This document shows, one piece after another, positions 56,479 to 64,000 of a stretch of DNA of 64,000 nucleotides. A program made the position numbers and the translations under genes. Location: assembly GCA_019217005.1 (NCBI GenBank), contig JAHBNG010000021.1, forward strand, positions 62,001 through 126,000, in the 5' to 3' direction. Source of the stretch: Chloroflexi bacterium TSY. Its GTDB lineage: Bacteria; Chloroflexota; Anaerolineae; Caldilineales; Caldilineaceae. Within the stretch, counting starts at the first letter, position 1, and every line of letters begins with the position of its first letter. The notes under the pieces were generated by a model. That model saw nothing but the letters and a program-made list of their open reading frames with translations. It searched no databases and was not told the origin of the DNA.

Positions 56479-58268
56479 CACAGACAAATTATCTACCCTA
56501 TATATGGCAACTTGCGCTGTACAGGTTTCCGATCTATATCGCAATGGTTGCGGCTATCTTGATCAACATATTCTTGCCTTTGGTGCCAGGTCTGTTGATT
56601 CGCACCATCTTTGATCGTTTAACCAACAGTGCACCTTTGATGATGGATGCCTATGGACTGCTGGCTCTCCTTCTCGGCGTCGGGGTCGTTCGATATATCG
56701 CAGCGATCATCGAGATCGCACTGCAAAATGGGTATGATATTCTGGTCAGACTTCTTATGCAAAAGAACCTGTTCCAACGATTCCTCGCCTATCCGGGGGC
56801 TGCATTGCCAGCTTCTACTGGTGAAGCGCTCAGCCGTTTGAATTACGATGTGCAAGCATTTGCTGGTTTCGTAAGCTGGATCGCGTATCCGGTTGGCCAG
56901 GCATTGATGGTGATCGTCGCTCTCTATATTCTCACAAGCATCAGTCTGCTCGTGACAGCCGTCGCATTTCTGCCCATCTTGGTCGTATTGGTCTTGATCA
57001 ACTTAACTGCACAACGGATTCGAGAATTTCGCCAAGCCAACCAAGAAGCGACCGGTGAGGTTATGGGGTTTCTTGGGGAAATCTTTGCGGCAGTACAAGC
57101 AGTAAAAGCTGGTCACGCAGGAACGGATGTCGTCGCGCATCTGGATATTCTCAGTGACAGAAGGCGTCAGGCAGCGTTGAAGGATACACTCTTTTCTCAG
57201 TTGCTTGCAACAATGTCAGCAAATGCTGCCAGTTTGGGCACGGCGGCGGTCCTCTTTACATCCGCCCAATTGCTGCAAAATGGCCAATTTACCGTGGGCG
57301 ACTTTGCGCTGTTTGTCTCTTACTTAGGATTGCTTGCGGAAACGATTTTCAATGCGGGTCGATTCTTGACGCGTTACTATCAAGTGGGAATTTCCTTTGA
57401 GCGTTTATGCGAGTTGCTTGGTGACGATTCACCATCAATTTTGACGAAACCTGGCCCTCTCTATTTACGAGGCAAAATTCCACCCACACCAACTGTATCT
57501 TGCTCAGATGTCGCTGAACTTGCTGAAATCGATGTTTCCGGCCTGGGTTATGAATTTCCGTCCAACAATGGGAAATCCAAATTCAAACTCAATGATATCA
57601 GCTTTCATTTGAAGCGCGGTGAGTTTGTCGTGATTACCGGGCGCATTGGATCGGGCAAGACAACACTTTTGCGTGCGTTTTTAGGGCTGCTGCCAAAGAG
57701 TATTGGTGAGATTTATTGGAACGAACAGCCGGTCCATGATGCTGCGGAATTTTTTGTTCCGCCAATCTGCGCATATACGCCGCAGGCTCCAAGGCTCTTT
57801 AGCGAAAGCGTCTATGACAATATCCTAATGGGCCTGCCAACGCACGAAGTAGATCCGTCCGCTGCTATCCGTGCTGCTGTCATGGAGCAGGATATCCGCC
57901 AGCTTGAGAATGGCTTAGATACTGTTATCGGACCCCGCGGCGTCAAGCTCTCTGGCGGGCAGATGCAGCGTACTGCTGCGGCTCGCATGTTTGTTCGTTC
58001 ACCACAGCTCATGGTCTTTGATGATTTGTCAAGTGCATTGGATGTGCGGACGGAGCAGGTTTTATGGGAACGCCTACAGTCGATGCGGAAGGCAGCCGAA
58101 CAAGAGCCGCCAACCTGTTTAGTTGTTTCTCATCGCCAAGCGGCTTTATGCCATGCAGATCGAATCATTGTCCTAAAAGAGGGACGAATCGAAGCGACTG
58201 GAACCCTTGATGAGTTGCTAGCAAGTTGTGAGGAGGTGCAGGAGTTATGGCGTGGTAAATTGACATGA
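56475..58268 (+). CDS. ABC exporter half-transporter, subunit 2 (degenerate Walker B)
   Basis: 597 residues, same layout. Walker A GRIGSGKTT, Q-loop YTPQAPRLF, canonical signature LSGGQMQR, Walker B LMVFDDLSSALD with Asp in place of the catalytic Glu, H-loop VVSHRQA. In heterodimeric exporters one ATP site is composed of the degenerate Walker B of one subunit and the weak signature of the other, which is exactly the pairing here with LSAGE in subunit 1. Follows subunit 1 with a 4-base overlap. Confidence 0.92.
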   Translation: MTQTNYLPYIWQLALYRFPIYIAMVAAILINIFLPLVPGLLIRTIFDRLTNSAPLMMDAYGLLALLLGVGVVRYIAAIIEIALQNGYDILVRLLMQKNLFQRFLAYPGAALPASTGEALSRLNYDVQAFAGFVSWIAYPVGQALMVIVALYILTSISLLVTAVAFLPILVVLVLINLTAQRIREFRQANQEATGEVMGFLGEIFAAVQAVKAGHAGTDVVAHLDILSDRRRQAALKDTLFSQLLATMSANAASLGTAAVLFTSAQLLQNGQFTVGDFALFVSYLGLLAETIFNAGRFLTRYYQVGISFERLCELLGDDSPSILTKPGPLYLRGKIPPTPTVSCSDVAELAEIDVSGLGYEFPSNNGKSKFKLNDISFHLKRGEFVVITGRIGSGKTTLLRAFLGLLPKSIGEIYWNEQPVHDAAEFFVPPICAYTPQAPRLFSESVYDNILMGLPTHEVDPSAAIRAAVMEQDIRQLENGLDTVIGPRGVKLSGGQMQRTAAARMFVRSPQLMVFDDLSSALDVRTEQVLWERLQSMRKAAEQEPPTCLVVSHRQAALCHADRIIVLKEGRIEATGTLDELLASCEEVQELWRGKLT

Positions 58269-58409
58269 GTGAAAGATTATCGATTCATTCAGGCAAGCAG
58301 GACAACGGATTTAGATAGGAACGGATGGTCATTGGGGCGACGCAATTGGTTTTATGTATTCTTCATGGGCAATTTCGGTCAAGTGCAACCAATCTCAATC
58401 TGCTATACT

Positions 58410-58624
58410 CAGTAGATCCAAATTTCAGGTTTTGAGAGAGAATTCTGGCTAAACAGTTGACATAAATACAAATTTGCCGGTCGATATCTAGTTTTTGCGT
58501 TAGATTTGGGCGATTTTCAGATATGAAATAGGTTGTTTTCTGTAACCGAAATCTGAATAAATGACTCCAAAATCCCTGCAATCTCGACTGAAAATCGCCA
58601 AAAACGCCAAATTTGGATCTACTG
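58410..58624. mobile_element. MITE-B copy 4 (215 bp, inverted)
   Basis: Same ends and length as the other copies, in opposite orientation. Flanks ATACT and AGACT agree at only three of five positions. It ends 11 bases before the AraC-DinB start, so it carries the upstream region of that gene. Confidence 0.88.
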
Positions 58625-58635
58625 AGACTAACAGT

Positions 58636-59568
58636 ATGACAACGAACGAGATCAACCGACTGACCGATGTTGTGGGACATGACCTGGATCAGTCAACGGA
58701 TGGGGCGACGTTGGCAGAGCAGACGAACTATAGTCGCTTCTACTTTCAGCGTCGTTTTCGTCAAATGACCGGTGAAACGCCCGGTGCCTGTCGCCGTCGG
58801 CTGCGGTTGGAGCGTGCTGGCTACCAATTGTGCCACAGCACATTGACCGTGACAGAGATCGCCTTCGATGCTGGGTTTGAATCGCTGGAAGGCTTTTCGC
58901 GTGCTTTCCGTAAGGGTTACGGTTCATCTCCCAGTCAATTCCGGCGTGCCCAACCCCTCAGTTGGTATCTCGCAACCCCCAACGATATTCACTATGATCC
59001 TGTGGTCGGCGGAGCACTTCGTCTCGCAAATCAACAACATTTAGGAGGCAGCATGGATTTAATTGATCGTTTACTCGGACATGACCAGTGGGCCACCCAA
59101 TTAATTTTAGAAGAGGCCGCCAAGCTAACGGATGAACAGTTGGATGCACCGCTTGCCAAACCCGACCATCCACTTCATTTTGAGAAGCCCGATATGACGT
59201 TACGCGAATTGTTAGACTCCATTGTCTTTACCAAGGAGATTTGGGTGGCTGCTGTACAAGGGCAGCCCGGTCCCACAGATCCAGACAAGTCGCCTGCTGG
59301 TCTGTTGCAACGGATGCAGTCATCCTACAGCGAATTCGTCGAAATAGCCCGGCGCGTACGCGATGAGGATTTATGGACAACGGAATTTGTGGACATGATC
59401 TGCGAACCGCCTGAAACCTTTTTGTATGGTGGCATGATCAGCCATGTGATCAATTTATCGTGCCACCGACGATACGTGGCCGTTGAGGCGCTTGGCTCTT
59501 TTGGGCATAAGATTCCTGCCGATGGGGATCCGATTCATTGGGAATCGTTACAGCTGACCAGATCGTAG
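58636..59568 (+). CDS. AraC-type HTH fused to DinB-like domain
   Basis: 310 residues from the ATG at 58636 (MTTNEINRLTDVVG); the longer frame from 58561 lies in MITE-B. Residues 10-110 hold a two-helix-turn-helix AraC domain (RFYFQRRFRQMTGETP, VTEIAFDAGFESLEGFSRAF). Residues about 140-300 form a DinB-like four-helix bundle (MDLIDRLLGHDQWATQLIL, HVINLSCHRRYVAVEAL), whose His could bind metal. Similar fusions are annotated as transcription regulators of stress or detoxification genes. It precedes a truncated luciferase-like gene. Confidence 0.85.
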   Translation: MTTNEINRLTDVVGHDLDQSTDGATLAEQTNYSRFYFQRRFRQMTGETPGACRRRLRLERAGYQLCHSTLTVTEIAFDAGFESLEGFSRAFRKGYGSSPSQFRRAQPLSWYLATPNDIHYDPVVGGALRLANQQHLGGSMDLIDRLLGHDQWATQLILEEAAKLTDEQLDAPLAKPDHPLHFEKPDMTLRELLDSIVFTKEIWVAAVQGQPGPTDPDKSPAGLLQRMQSSYSEFVEIARRVRDEDLWTTEFVDMICEPPETFLYGGMISHVINLSCHRRYVAVEALGSFGHKIPADGDPIHWESLQLTRS

Positions 59569-59622
59569 GGGAAAGTTCGATGTCAATCCAGAATAGTTGC
59601 TGGCGACCGTTCTGACTTCAAG

Positions 59623-60108
59623 AGAAGGACAATAAAAATAGATGAAGGATTAGAGATCATTACCCAGCTATGGCAAGGGAATTCTTTCTCCCATCAAGGC
59701 AGACATTATCAGGTGGACACCGCTTCTCTTCAGTTCAATGTACCATCTCCCGTACAGCAACCCCGTATCCCGATTTGGGTCGTTGGAGCATGGCCCCGAC
59801 CCAAGTCGATGCGGCGGGGACTCAAATGTGATGGCGTCATCCCAATGGTGAAGCCCAAAGGAGAGAAGGGTCGTGAGATCACCCCTCGTGATGTTCGTGA
59901 GATGAAGGCTTGGATTGAGGAACACAACAAATCACCTTTGGATATCGTCATTGAAGGAGAAACACCAGGGAACGATCCGAACAAGGCTCAAGCTACTGTC
60001 CAAACATGGGCCGAGGCAGGTGCAACGTGGTGGATCGAGTCAATCTGGGGAAATCCATCGAGACAAGAAGCACGGCTCCGGCAAGGACCGCCGTCGCATC
60101 TAGAATAA
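59623..60108 (+). pseudogene. Truncated luciferase-like (LLM) flavin oxidoreductase
   Basis: The C-terminal part of an LLM-class flavin-dependent monooxygenase: IDEGLEIITQLWQGNSFSHQ, then VQQPRIPIWVVGAWPRP, and a tail ending at 60108. About 100-150 N-terminal residues, including the substrate side of the barrel, are missing and no start codon with a ribosome site exists. It is probably a remnant cut at its 5' end. Confidence 0.75.
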
Positions 60109-60244
60109 TCGTTTGGGAATGAGCCGTGAATAAATTGTGCATCCAGAGATTGAGAGACTAGAGATTGAGAGATTCGGCTCGTGCAATCTCTAATCCTATC
60201 AATCTCTAATCTCAAATTTACTTTCTAGAATGGTCTAAGAGACT

Positions 60245-61582
60245 TCATGCGTCAGCCAGCAACTCATCCACTTTTGGCTTAACCGCCGCAGCCGCTTCCT
60301 CCACTGTGCGCTGTCCCAACCAGACAAGCTCAAACTCATCACGCAGAGCAGTGTTGATTTGCGCCCGATTCTTGTGTTGCCAAACGGGAACGCCGAACTC
60401 ATCGATGCGTTCCAAATAGAATTCGATAAAGGTATCGGGCACATTTTCGACCTCGTCTAGCACCATTTTGGCAGTTGACTTGCGGGGATTGATGATGCCT
60501 GTGCTCGCCCAGACTCGCTGCGCCGGTTCACTGGCATTGTAGAGCAGCCATTCCCAAGCTGCGTCGGGATTGGGGCTTTCAATCGGAATCGAGAAGGCCG
60601 AACCACCTACGTTGAGCGTGTGGGCACCGTTTTGACCACCCATCAGGTAAGGGCTAATCTCCCAAACGAAGGAGCCATCGAATTGCTCGATCACGCCAGG
60701 AAAGGAGGAGATCAATGCTGAACTGCCGGACACAAAGAGGTTGCCCACCCCTTCGATCAGATCCGCCGATGGATGAATGTTGTGAACCTGGACCGCATCC
60801 TGATACCATTGAAGGAACTGGATCGCACCCTCCTCGGTAACGGTGCATTCAGTGTCATCTGCGTTGAAGATATCTGCTCCCCAGGCCACAGCTTGGGGGC
60901 GAATCTCGTTGATCCAGTTGTCGATCATATTGCTCATACCCCAAACCGTCACTTCCCAGCGGCTGAAATCTGCGGCATCAGGATGATTGCCCGCTCGATC
61001 GGTGGTCAACGCCAAGCCGGATGCCAGCAGATCATCATATGTTGACCCTTCGCCAGGGCCAGTTAGGCCAGCCTCCTCATAGAGATTGCGGTTCCACCAG
61101 ATACCCTGGACACCGACGTCCCAGTTGGTACCATAATGACCACCCTCGTGTGCAAAGAGTATCCAAACTGATTCAAACCAATCATCTGGAAAATCTGCCG
61201 TGGCCTCAATCCGTGGTGTGAGATCAGAGATCACGCCGAGTTCAGCGTGGGGACGCACCCAGGCCGTGTGGGTCCAAGCAACGTCCGGTGAGGAACCTGA
61301 CGCGTAGAGTGTATTGAGTTTGGTCCAATAGTCAGCCCAGCCAAGCGTCTGTCCCTCAACCGTGATCCCGCTGTCGTTGGCTTCACCAAACATTTCCGCC
61401 AGAGTCTCCATCTGCTCACCCCGTCCCCAGGTCATAGATAAAATGGTGACTGGCTCAACATCTGTCCCCTCACCCCCTGACCCGGCAGGTGCGGTCACCC
61501 CAGTACAGGCACTCACGAGTAGAGCCGCGCCTGTAAATCCGGTCATGCGTAAAAACTCTCTTCGACTCATTGATGTGGACAT
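60245..61582 (-). CDS. CUT1 sugar ABC transporter substrate-binding lipoprotein
   Basis: About 445 residues from the ATG at 61582 (GAAAGG upstream). The N-terminus MSTSMSRREFLRMTGFTG has a twin-arginine motif, followed by LLVSAC (lipobox Cys), so it is likely a Tat-exported lipoprotein. The mature part is a type 1 sugar-binding protein (MTWGRGEQMETLAEMFGEAN, AFSIPIESPNPDAAWEWLLY). It captures a sugar outside the cell for the permeases encoded upstream at 61719-63540. An in-frame start at 61642 adds 20 residues before the Tat signal and is rejected. Confidence 0.9.
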   Translation of the reverse strand: MSTSMSRREFLRMTGFTGAALLVSACTGVTAPAGSGGEGTDVEPVTILSMTWGRGEQMETLAEMFGEANDSGITVEGQTLGWADYWTKLNTLYASGSSPDVAWTHTAWVRPHAELGVISDLTPRIEATADFPDDWFESVWILFAHEGGHYGTNWDVGVQGIWWNRNLYEEAGLTGPGEGSTYDDLLASGLALTTDRAGNHPDAADFSRWEVTVWGMSNMIDNWINEIRPQAVAWGADIFNADDTECTVTEEGAIQFLQWYQDAVQVHNIHPSADLIEGVGNLFVSGSSALISSFPGVIEQFDGSFVWEISPYLMGGQNGAHTLNVGGSAFSIPIESPNPDAAWEWLLYNASEPAQRVWASTGIINPRKSTAKMVLDEVENVPDTFIEFYLERIDEFGVPVWQHKNRAQINTALRDEFELVWLGQRTVEEAAAAVKPKVDELLADA

Positions 61583-61619
61583 AAGGTCTGCCTTTCTAAT
61601 ATTTTCAAGTAAACCTTTA

Positions 61620-61705
61620 AGAATTTTGGACTCAGATAGCACAGATAAACTCAGATTTTTAAACTAAATCTTTCTGAGGAATCCTGGAAATCTGAGTACA
61701 AATAA
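61620..61705. repeat. Palindromic spacer in the sugar operon
   Basis: GGACTCAGATAGCACAG ... ACTCAGATTTTTAAAC ... GGAAATCTGAGTACA contains several ACTCAGAT words that pair with ATCTGAGT. It lies between the second permease and the lipoprotein gene and may reduce or process the transcript. Confidence 0.45.
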
Positions 61706-61718
61706 AAAGCCGCTACTC

Positions 61719-62597
61719 TCACTTGAAGACACCGCTGGTAATCCCTTCAACAATCTGCCGTTGAAAAACAAGTGTGATGATAAAAACAGGAATCGTGGCC
61801 AGGATTGCGACAGCAGACATGTTGCCCCACTGCAAATGAAATTCATTCGATGCGCCGATCACTTGGGCTTCTGATAGAGCCATGGTGATGACCTTTGTGC
61901 CGGCTCCACGGGCAAAGATCAACGGAGTAAAAAATTCATTCCATCCAACAATAAAGTTGATCAGAAACATGGTCGCCAAGCCAGGTCGAATCACTGGCAA
62001 AACAATATGCCAGAGCAGCGGGAAAAAGCTTGCCCCGTCTACTTTGGCGGCATCTTCGATCTCCACAGGCACTTGACGCAAGAATGAGACCAAGACCCAA
62101 GTCGTAATCGGCAGCAGCGCGCTGCCATAAAGAATCAGGAGCCCAATCAGCGTATCCATCAGCTTCAATTGTTGATACATCTGAAAGAGCGGAATCACCG
62201 TCGCTGTCCCCGGCAACATGCTGGAGGCAAGCAACCCCACCATCACAAGATTGGCACCGCGAAATTGTAGCCGGGCGACAGCATAGGCCGCGAGCAAGCT
62301 CACAGTCAAGGCCAGCACAGTTGAAACGGTCGCCAGGAACGTTGTATTCAGCATATAGCGAGCGATCGGCAGGGCAGCGAAAATGTTGCGAAAGCGATCA
62401 ACGGCCAGACTTTGGGGCGTATAAGTCAACGGTTTGGTAAAGAGCTTATCACCCGGTGCAAACGCAGTCAGAAAGATATAATAGATGGGGAGCAGAACGA
62501 TGACCAGAAACAAGAGGAGTGCACCGTAAAACAAGATCGTCCGCAATGTACGATTCATTCGATAACTGTTGGGGGAACGGTGTGTAACCTGCTGCAT
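61719..62597 (-). CDS. Sugar ABC transporter permease, MalG/UgpE-like
   Basis: 292 residues with six membrane segments. The EAA loop contacting the ATPase is EDAAKVDGASFFPLLWHIVL followed by PVIRPG. It lies 19 bases downstream of the MalF-like permease. The C-terminus (IVEGITSGVFK) is the usual end of MalG-like permeases. No ATPase gene of the MsmK type is within the window, as is common when a shared ATPase serves several systems. Confidence 0.93.
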   Translation of the reverse strand: MQQVTHRSPNSYRMNRTLRTILFYGALLLFLVIVLLPIYYIFLTAFAPGDKLFTKPLTYTPQSLAVDRFRNIFAALPIARYMLNTTFLATVSTVLALTVSLLAAYAVARLQFRGANLVMVGLLASSMLPGTATVIPLFQMYQQLKLMDTLIGLLILYGSALLPITTWVLVSFLRQVPVEIEDAAKVDGASFFPLLWHIVLPVIRPGLATMFLINFIVGWNEFFTPLIFARGAGTKVITMALSEAQVIGASNEFHLQWGNMSAVAILATIPVFIITLVFQRQIVEGITSGVFK

Positions 62598-62616
62598 AGT
62601 ATTGTTTATCTTCTAT

Positions 62617-63540
62617 CTATAATCGATTCCATGCCCGCCGCAAGAAGCCGTATCCCAGCACACCCACAATCAGCACGATAAAGAACAACAACATGGCAAT
62701 GGCGGATGCATAGCCAAAATTCAGCACGCGGAAGCCTTGCAGATAGACCAGGTAGGAGAGGAGGGATGTCGCCGTGCCGGGGCCACCACTGGTCAGAGCA
62801 TAGACAATTTCAAACGACAACACCCGAAAGATCGCTGTGAAAATGATCATTGAAATGATCAACGGCATCAACAGAGGCAAGGTAATGTACCAATAGGAAC
62901 GCAACCCATCGGAACCATCAATTTTGGCCGCCTCATACAACTCAAGCGGAATTCCCTGTAAACCACTCAGAAAGATCACTGCCAAAAAGGCAGTATTCTT
63001 CCAGACATCAGTCAAAGTCACCGCAAAGCGTGCGCTTGTAATGTTCACTAGCCAAAGAGGCCGCTCCCCCGAAATGCGCCAGACAATATCATTAATCAAC
63101 CCAAAGTCTTGATGGAAGATCCAGCGGGCGGCTGTCGCAATGACAATCGGTGCCATGGCCCACGGCAGCAGATTGGCCGCGCGCGTCAAGTTGCGTAGTC
63201 GAAAACGCTGATTGAGAAGCTCTGCAATGCCCAACCCCAATATCACTTGCAGCGTCACCGACGTAATCGCAAAAAAAAGCGTAAAGGCCAACGTATCGCT
63301 CACGTTGGAATCCTGCGTCAGGGCCACGTAATTGTCCAGCCCGATAAAGTCAAATGTACGTCGCACCGGATTCTGGTCGAAGAAGCTGAGATAAAAGGTG
63401 AGCAAAAATGGGTAGACCGACGTAGAGAGACGCCAGATCACAACCGGCGCCACAAGAGCATACGCCAGCAGCAAACGACGCGTTGTCAGGCTTCTCTCAC
63501 TGCTGTGAGGTGCAATCTGGGCTGTTGACGAAGTGGTCAA
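62617..63540 (-). CDS. Sugar ABC transporter permease, MalF/UgpA-like
   Basis: 307 residues with six membrane segments. The EAA loop is YEAAKIDGSDGLRSYWYITL followed by PLLMP. The TSGGPGTATSLLSYLVYLQG segment is typical of MalF/UgpA proteins. It stands between the partial binding protein at 63742 and the MalG-like permease, but MITE-F lies in the gap before it. Confidence 0.93.
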   Translation of the reverse strand: MTTSSTAQIAPHSSERSLTTRRLLLAYALVAPVVIWRLSTSVYPFLLTFYLSFFDQNPVRRTFDFIGLDNYVALTQDSNVSDTLAFTLFFAITSVTLQVILGLGIAELLNQRFRLRNLTRAANLLPWAMAPIVIATAARWIFHQDFGLINDIVWRISGERPLWLVNITSARFAVTLTDVWKNTAFLAVIFLSGLQGIPLELYEAAKIDGSDGLRSYWYITLPLLMPLIISMIIFTAIFRVLSFEIVYALTSGGPGTATSLLSYLVYLQGFRVLNFGYASAIAMLLFFIVLIVGVLGYGFLRRAWNRL

Positions 63541-63644
63541 TCTCTATCCTCCATATACGTCTCGATCCATTTCTCATTCATCTTGTCACGTTCAGCGACT
63601 TCTTGCCCATTGTGCAAGAAATTGGTTGATCAGATACTAAGATT

Positions 63645-63729
63645 CAGTAGACCGCAATCGTGTCATTCCGCTCACGTAGTTGGTGCTTCGCACCAACGAA
63701 GCGAAGAATCTAACGATTGTGGTCTACTG
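63645..63729. mobile_element. MITE-F copy 2 (85 bp)
   Basis: Ends CAGTAGACCGCAATCGT and ACGATTGTGGTCTACTG (one mismatch in 17) with the 5-bp duplication AGATT (63640-63644 and 63730-63734). Inside is the hairpin GTTGGTGC / GCACCAAC. It is located between two genes of the sugar transporter operon. Confidence 0.88.
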
Positions 63730-63741
63730 AGATTCAATATA

Positions 63742-64000
63742 TTATCCCAAATCTCGCTCCAGTATCGGATTGATCTTGCTCATCGCACTTTCAATCGCTT
63801 CATCTAAGGAGATCTGATCGGTCAGATAGGCGTGGATGTTCTCCTCTGCTGCATCATAGATCTCTTGGATACTGGGCGTAACGGGACGTGCCTTCACCAG
63901 ATCGCCTGCCTCTGCCAAAGCCAACAGGAAGGGCGACGACGGGGCCAGATCCTGCACCTCTGGGTCGGACCAGAGCGAGACACGGGCGGGCACGCGGCCA
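63742..64000 (-). CDS. Sugar ABC transporter substrate-binding protein, C-terminal part (runs off window)
   Basis: The visible 85 or so codons read GRVPARVSLWSDPEVQ at the window edge, then PFLLALAEAGDLVKARPVTP and MSKINPILERDLG before the stop at 63742. This is the typical C-terminus of CUT1 binding proteins. The start is beyond the window; a GTG at 63993 is only an internal codon. With the lipoprotein at 60245 the operon carries two binding proteins around one permease pair. Confidence 0.88.
   Translation of the reverse strand, partial: GRVPARVSLWSDPEVQDLAPSSPFLLALAEAGDLVKARPVTPSIQEIYDAAEENIHAYLTDQISLDEAIESAMSKINPILERDLG

Noticed and set aside
58561..58635. Longer start for the AraC-DinB gene
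   Set aside because: It lies in MITE-B; the same code occurs in other MITE-B copies without any gene attached.

Overview
The window looks like a Chloroflexota genome (Anaerolineae/Caldilineae-like). This is inferred from long Thr/Pro-rich linkers in surface proteins, a base composition near 50% GC, and the mix of glycosyltransferases, CUT1 sugar uptake and zinc-ribbon ECF sigma factors. No ribosomal RNA or protein marker is present to prove it. The region is rich in mobile DNA. I count five copies of one 1.5-kb insertion sequence (called ISa here), two ISAzo13-family elements, IS630 elements, one IS110 remnant, one truncated IS481-like element and at least seven families of short inverted-repeat elements (called MITE-A to MITE-G here).

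Bases 1-11000 hold a minus-strand polysaccharide locus, read from high to low coordinates: GT4 glycosyltransferase (split by an ISAzo13 element), second GT4, thymidylate-kinase-like protein, type I phosphodiesterase, multi-pass membrane protein (3' end displaced by MITE-A), DUF1616 membrane protein, Wzx-like flippase and a secreted repeat protein. Stop/start overlaps show this was one co-translated operon. Bases 12766-21500 are a perfect-looking tandem duplication (about 4.37 kb per unit) carrying two GT2 genes plus an ISa copy. A Wzb-like low-molecular-weight phosphatase follows at 22857.

Bases 25000-43000 carry a CPBP-like membrane protein with a repeated Thr/Pro stalk, uronate isomerase, an IS110 remnant, inorganic pyrophosphatase with a membrane-anchored EEP hydrolase, tmRNA with promoter and terminator, a gamma-glutamyltransferase, an IS630 element, a two-gene surface-protein operon (250 and 1308 residues) and a small membrane protein.

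Bases 43000-54200 are the most distinctive part: three paralogous ECF sigma factors with long Cys-rich C-terminal extensions, each preceded by the same gap-free promoter-like block, around a HEAT-repeat protein with an unusual C-terminal domain. Mobile elements have truncated one paralog and separated another from its upstream block. A small ORF and an asymmetric heterodimeric ABC exporter follow (54456-58268), then an AraC-DinB regulator, a truncated luciferase-like gene, and a CUT1 sugar ABC transporter operon with two substrate-binding proteins on the minus strand (60245 to the window end).

Several insertions can be undone by eye, restoring reading frames exactly, so the pre-insertion gene order can be read directly from the sequence.
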